Shown here: positions 6,625-9,025 of the stretch, in pieces
Layout of the letters: each line of letters begins with the position of its first letter
Position numbering within the stretch: position 1 is the first letter of the stretch
Source: CAZXCQ01 sp964639275
GTDB lineage: Bacteria; Desulfobacterota; DSM-4660; Desulfatiglandales; Desulfatiglandaceae
Direction: 5' to 3'
DNA length: 9,025 nucleotides
NCBI GenBank assembly: GCA_964639275.1
Contig: CAZXCQ010000256.1
Span: 1-9,025, forward strand
Made by a program: the position numbers and the translations under genes
Notes under the pieces: generated by a model
What the model was told of the DNA's origin: nothing
What the model saw: the letters and a program-made list of their open reading frames with translations, nothing else
Database searches by the model: none

Positions 6625-7776
6625 ATGGAAATTGACAGAGTCAACATATATCAGGTCGTACTCCCTTTTAGGGCCGATTTTGCCCATTCACGCAGAAAAG
6701 GGGCATACGCCAAAAACATCATAGTTGAGGTTGTTACCGATCAGGGGGGAATAAAAGGTTTCGGGGAAGGCGCACCCAGGGCCTTCGTTACAGGAGAACA
6801 CCCAGAGAGTTCAGCCAATAATATAAAGCTCTTTATAGAGGGGAATTGCTTTCCCTGGGATCTGAACAACATTTCACAGATATGGGATTTTGTTGATAAC
6901 CTACCCAAAGGAAAGGAGTATAATGCGGGTATCTGTGCCATTGAGATGTCTCTCTTGGATGCCCTTGGCAAGAGAGAAAACAAAAACATAATAAAATATT
7001 TTCCACAGAATTACTTTGACAGCGCAATTTACTATGGAGCGACCATCCCTCTTGCTGCTAAAAAACAAATAATGGATATATGCAAGTTGGTCAAAGACTT
7101 GAAGATTCATACAGTAAGGCTTAAAATGGGGAAGGATCTTCAGCAAAACAGGGAAACGGTTGAAGCAGTCGATTCCATTTTTGGAGATGAACGGCACCTA
7201 AGAATAGATGTGAATGGTGCCTGGGATCTTGAATGCGCTATGAGCCATCTACCCCTAATTAGAGAATACGATATCAAGGTCGTGGAGCAACCCCTGAGGC
7301 CGCGTGATTCCGCAATTGCAGAGTTTGCAAAGTCGATTCAAGACCATGATATCATTCTGATGGCGGACGAGTCGGCATGCTCCTTTGGGGATTTGGAACA
7401 GATTATTGAAGAGGGGCATTATAAGATGATAAATGTAAGATTATCCAAGTGCGGTGGCTTTAGAAGATCTTTTAGGGTCGTAGACCATTTGCGCACCAGT
7501 GGCCTTCATTTCCAAATTGGAAGCCATTTGGGTGAGTCAGGTGTTCTATCGGCCGCAACTAGGGCTTTGGGGCTTCTCTGCAGGGACTCGCTATATTATG
7601 ACGGATCTGTTGATAAATTCCTATTAAGAGAGAATATTACCTGTGAACACGTATCTTTTGGACAAGGTGGCAAGGCAGGCCCGTTAGAAGGTCCCGGGTT
7701 AGGGGTTGAAATCAATCCTGAGAGCTTAAAGCGTCTAAGTGCCGGTTCCAATATGATAACCGTAATGCGACCTTGA
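6625..7776 (+). CDS. Enolase-superfamily enzyme, muconate-lactonizing/dipeptide-epimerase type
   Basis: A predicted Mg2+-dependent enzyme that abstracts an alpha-carboxylate proton; members are epimerases, racemases, cycloisomerases and o-succinylbenzoate synthases, in the cytoplasm. It has 383 residues, a normal length. The capping domain (about 1-125) contains GEGAP...VTGE, as in dipeptide epimerases. Barrel residues: K167 in VRLKMG as the second-strand base; metal ligands D195 (DVNG, with N197), E221 (VVEQP) and D248 (ADES); and K275 (LSKCGG) as the opposite base. H301 and E304 lie in the seventh/eighth-strand region. Oddities: the usual KxK is R165-L-K167, and the DxD ammonium-binding motif of Ala-Glu epimerases appears as D326-G-S328 if aligned correctly. 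It may therefore act on N-acyl amino acids or another substrate instead of a free dipeptide. It follows the kinase by 19 bases and converges on an M20 hydrolase 5 bases away. Family is secure, specificity open. Confidence 0.87.
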   Translation: MEIDRVNIYQVVLPFRADFAHSRRKGAYAKNIIVEVVTDQGGIKGFGEGAPRAFVTGEHPESSANNIKLFIEGNCFPWDLNNISQIWDFVDNLPKGKEYNAGICAIEMSLLDALGKRENKNIIKYFPQNYFDSAIYYGATIPLAAKKQIMDICKLVKDLKIHTVRLKMGKDLQQNRETVEAVDSIFGDERHLRIDVNGAWDLECAMSHLPLIREYDIKVVEQPLRPRDSAIAEFAKSIQDHDIILMADESACSFGDLEQIIEEGHYKMINVRLSKCGGFRRSFRVVDHLRTSGLHFQIGSHLGESGVLSAATRALGLLCRDSLYYDGSVDKFLLRENITCEHVSFGQGGKAGPLEGPGLGVEINPESLKRLSAGSNMITVMRP

Positions 7777-7781
7777 GATGG

Positions 7782-8912
7782 TCACGGGTTACACCACCTC
7801 TGGACGATCTGGAAGTAGGCCTCGGTGGCATCCTCGATCTTTGAGACATAACAGAACTCATCTGTCTTATGCGCCATGGCAGGCTCGCCAGGGCCAAGGA
7901 TAATCGTAGGGGGGTTTCCAAACGCCGGTGTAAATACTGACGCATCAGTGAAATAGGAGGCCCCCCGCGGTTGGGGACGTTCGTTGACAAACGGCTCCAA
8001 AACATCAAAGACATCCCGGACCCATGCGTCTTGGTGGTCGGTGGCCACGTTATCGAGGGCCAACAAGCACTTCAGTTGCACCTCTTCCCCGAGATAGACC
8101 TGTAGGTCTTCGATGAGGCCTTTATGGGTTAGGCCGGGAATGGTGCGGATATCAATCTCAATGGTTGTGCGGTCCGGGACAGTGTTGATGTTTGACCCAC
8201 CTGAAATGGTTCCCACATTCAGCGACGGTGCCCCCAAGACCGGATGCGGGGCCACGGCAAAGTCGTATTGTTGAAGTCTGATCACCGCATCGGTGGCCTT
8301 ATAGATTGCATTGACCCCCTTATGCGGCATAGAACCATGTGCCGCCACACCTGTGGTCGTGGCCTCCAGCCACAGCGGGCCTTTATGACCAACCAGTGGA
8401 TAATTGGAGGTGGGCTCTCCAACAACCATTGCACCGGGTTTACCCAGGACGTTACCCAGTTTGGCCAGATGGTCTGCCCCCCGGCTCCCTGTCTCTTCCC
8501 CGGCTGTAATGACCAATGTCAATCCTGCGATCCTCTTTGACATTTTGGCCAAACGGATCGACGCGACAACCATTGCGGCAAGGCCTGACTTCATGTCAGA
8601 AGAGCCCCTGCCGTAAATCTTGCCGTCATCCGTCTCGCCGCCAAATGGATCAACGCTCCATCGTGCATTTCCTAAGGGCACTGTGTCCATATGTCCGGTA
8701 AGGTAGATTGGGGCCTTATCCCCGCTGCCTTTCAACCGGGCGACGAGGCTTGTCCTTGCGGGGTCAAACTCATAAAAGGCGATCTTAAACCCCGCATCTT
8801 GCAACAGCCCCCCAAGATATTCGGCACATCGTTGTTCCTGCCCCGGCGGGTTAATCGTATTCAACGATATCAACTTTTGAGTCAAAGAGAGTGAATCGGA
8901 TTGTATCCCCAT
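7782..8912 (-). CDS. M20-family metallopeptidase/deacylase (ArgE/DapE/carboxypeptidase G2 type)
   Basis: A predicted two-zinc cytoplasmic hydrolase that cleaves an amide bond in an N-acyl amino acid or short peptide. It has 376 residues from ATG 8912. Metal and catalytic residues in order: H74 and catalytic D76 (GHMDTVP), bridging D106 (GRGSSDMKSG), general base E139 followed by E140 (TAGEETG), E166 (VGEPTS) and H348 (AHKTDEF). The inserted dimerisation domain (about 175-280) carries the conserved His in AAHGSMPHKG (about 192) and DIRTIPG (about 254-260). All active-site residues are intact. A longer frame reaches TTG 8942, but GAAGGGGGG (8930-8922) sits 9 bases before ATG 8912, so the shorter form is preferred. 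The gene looks visibly richer in G/C and G/C-ending codons than the kinase and epimerase genes, perhaps a different history. It may hydrolyse the product of the convergent epimerase, which would need testing. ArgE, DapE or Acy1 identity cannot be settled by eye. Confidence 0.88.
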   Translation of the reverse strand: MGIQSDSLSLTQKLISLNTINPPGQEQRCAEYLGGLLQDAGFKIAFYEFDPARTSLVARLKGSGDKAPIYLTGHMDTVPLGNARWSVDPFGGETDDGKIYGRGSSDMKSGLAAMVVASIRLAKMSKRIAGLTLVITAGEETGSRGADHLAKLGNVLGKPGAMVVGEPTSNYPLVGHKGPLWLEATTTGVAAHGSMPHKGVNAIYKATDAVIRLQQYDFAVAPHPVLGAPSLNVGTISGGSNINTVPDRTTIEIDIRTIPGLTHKGLIEDLQVYLGEEVQLKCLLALDNVATDHQDAWVRDVFDVLEPFVNERPQPRGASYFTDASVFTPAFGNPPTIILGPGEPAMAHKTDEFCYVSKIEDATEAYFQIVQRWCNP

Positions 8913-8921
8913 ACTCAGTAG

Positions 8922-8930
8922 CCCCCCTTC
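8922..8930 (-). promoter_or_regulatory. Ribosome binding site that fixes the M20 hydrolase start
   Basis: On the minus strand, GAAGGGGGG precedes ATG 8912 with 9 bases between. The in-frame TTG at 8942 lies upstream of this site and has none of its own. Confidence 0.7.
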
Positions 8931-8942
8931 ATTACTGTCCAA

Positions 8943-8963
8943 AGCGAGCCCTTAGGGCTCGCT
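8943..8963. repeat. Strong palindrome upstream of the M20 hydrolase
   Basis: AGCGAGCCC (8943-8951) and GGGCTCGCT (8955-8963) pair perfectly around TTA. On the plus strand it is followed by CAAAAAAAA. On the minus strand it follows TTTTTTTTGA and is followed only by TTTGG. Neither strand has the normal hairpin-then-U-run order, apart from a weak TTT on minus. It could be a weak terminator for a gene beyond the right edge, an operator, or a 5' leader hairpin of the hydrolase mRNA. Confidence 0.6.
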
Positions 8964-8989
8964 CAAAAAAAACTTCGCAGAATTGACGC

Positions 8990-9011
8990 TCAGATTTGGG
9001 TCAGATTTGGT
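8990..9011. repeat. Two-copy 11-base tandem repeat
   Basis: TCAGATTTGGG (8990-9000) is followed directly by TCAGATTTGGT (9001-9011), differing in the last base. It may be a regulator-binding pair upstream of the minus-strand hydrolase, or chance. Confidence 0.4.
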
Positions 9012-9025
9012 TGCCGTGATTGAGT

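Noticed and set aside
6901..7197. 98-codon minus-strand frame inside the epimerase gene
   Set aside because: It is antisense to the barrel of a clearly conserved enzyme, with no ribosome binding site or family resemblance.
7712..8014. 100-codon minus-strand frame overlapping the end of the M20 gene
   Set aside because: Arg/Ser/Pro-rich translation with no motif; it overlaps the well-supported M20 hydrolase in another frame.
8915..8932. Five-codon upstream frame (ATG AAG GGG GGC TAC TGA, minus strand) before the M20 start
   Set aside because: It overlaps the ribosome binding site and has no features of a regulatory leader peptide; probably chance.
1..9025. Mobile element, CRISPR array, toxin-antitoxin or defence system
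   Set aside because: No transposase, integrase, regular spacer repeats, small paired genes or defence domains were seen on either strand.

Overview
The window reads as an ordinary chromosomal stretch from a Gram-negative bacterium. The best guess is a Desulfobacterota (deltaproteobacterial) or related anaerobe. That guess rests on the LpxL-type acyltransferase, two cobalamin-type radical SAM enzymes, a soluble V4R-like/GAF histidine kinase, and intergenic repeats built around GGATTCCC...GGGA, a type I associate with that group. No rRNA, tRNA, CRISPR array, transposase or phage gene is visible, so the taxonomic call is an inference.

Layout: (1) Positions 1-296 are non-coding, with a nested inverted repeat at 120-179. 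(2) An LpxL/HtrB-like acyltransferase follows (297-1271, +). (3) A convergent gap (1272-1447) holds a possible bidirectional terminator and a second, diverged copy of the upstream repeat in the same orientation, so the acyltransferase sits between two related repeats. (4) A B12-binding radical SAM protein with a DUF4070-like tail lies on the minus strand (1448-2821). (5) After a short AT-rich divergent region comes a plus-strand run of three genes: a second B12-type radical SAM protein (2973-4511), a histidine kinase (4629-6605) and an enolase-superfamily enzyme of the muconate-lactonizing/dipeptide-epimerase type (6625-7776). (6) Convergent to it, only 5 bases away, is an M20 metallopeptidase/deacylase (7782-8912, minus). 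(7) The right edge (8913-9025) has a strong palindrome and a short tandem repeat.

Several starts were moved because the ribosome binding site lies inside the longest open frame: ATG 297 instead of 276, TTG 2973 instead of GTG 2943, and ATG 8912 instead of TTG 8942.

How the genes work together: the radical SAM-kinase-epimerase run could be one transcript, with the kinase as its sensor. No response regulator is in the window. The epimerase and the M20 hydrolase could act on the same N-acylated amino acid or dipeptide, as in known N-succinylamino acid racemase/M20 deacylase pairs. The acyltransferase and the two radical SAM enzymes suggest lipid or secondary-metabolite modification. None of these links is proven by the sequence. 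The most notable unexplained structures are the nested RNA-like element in front of the kinase (4505-4623) and the repeat pair flanking the acyltransferase.
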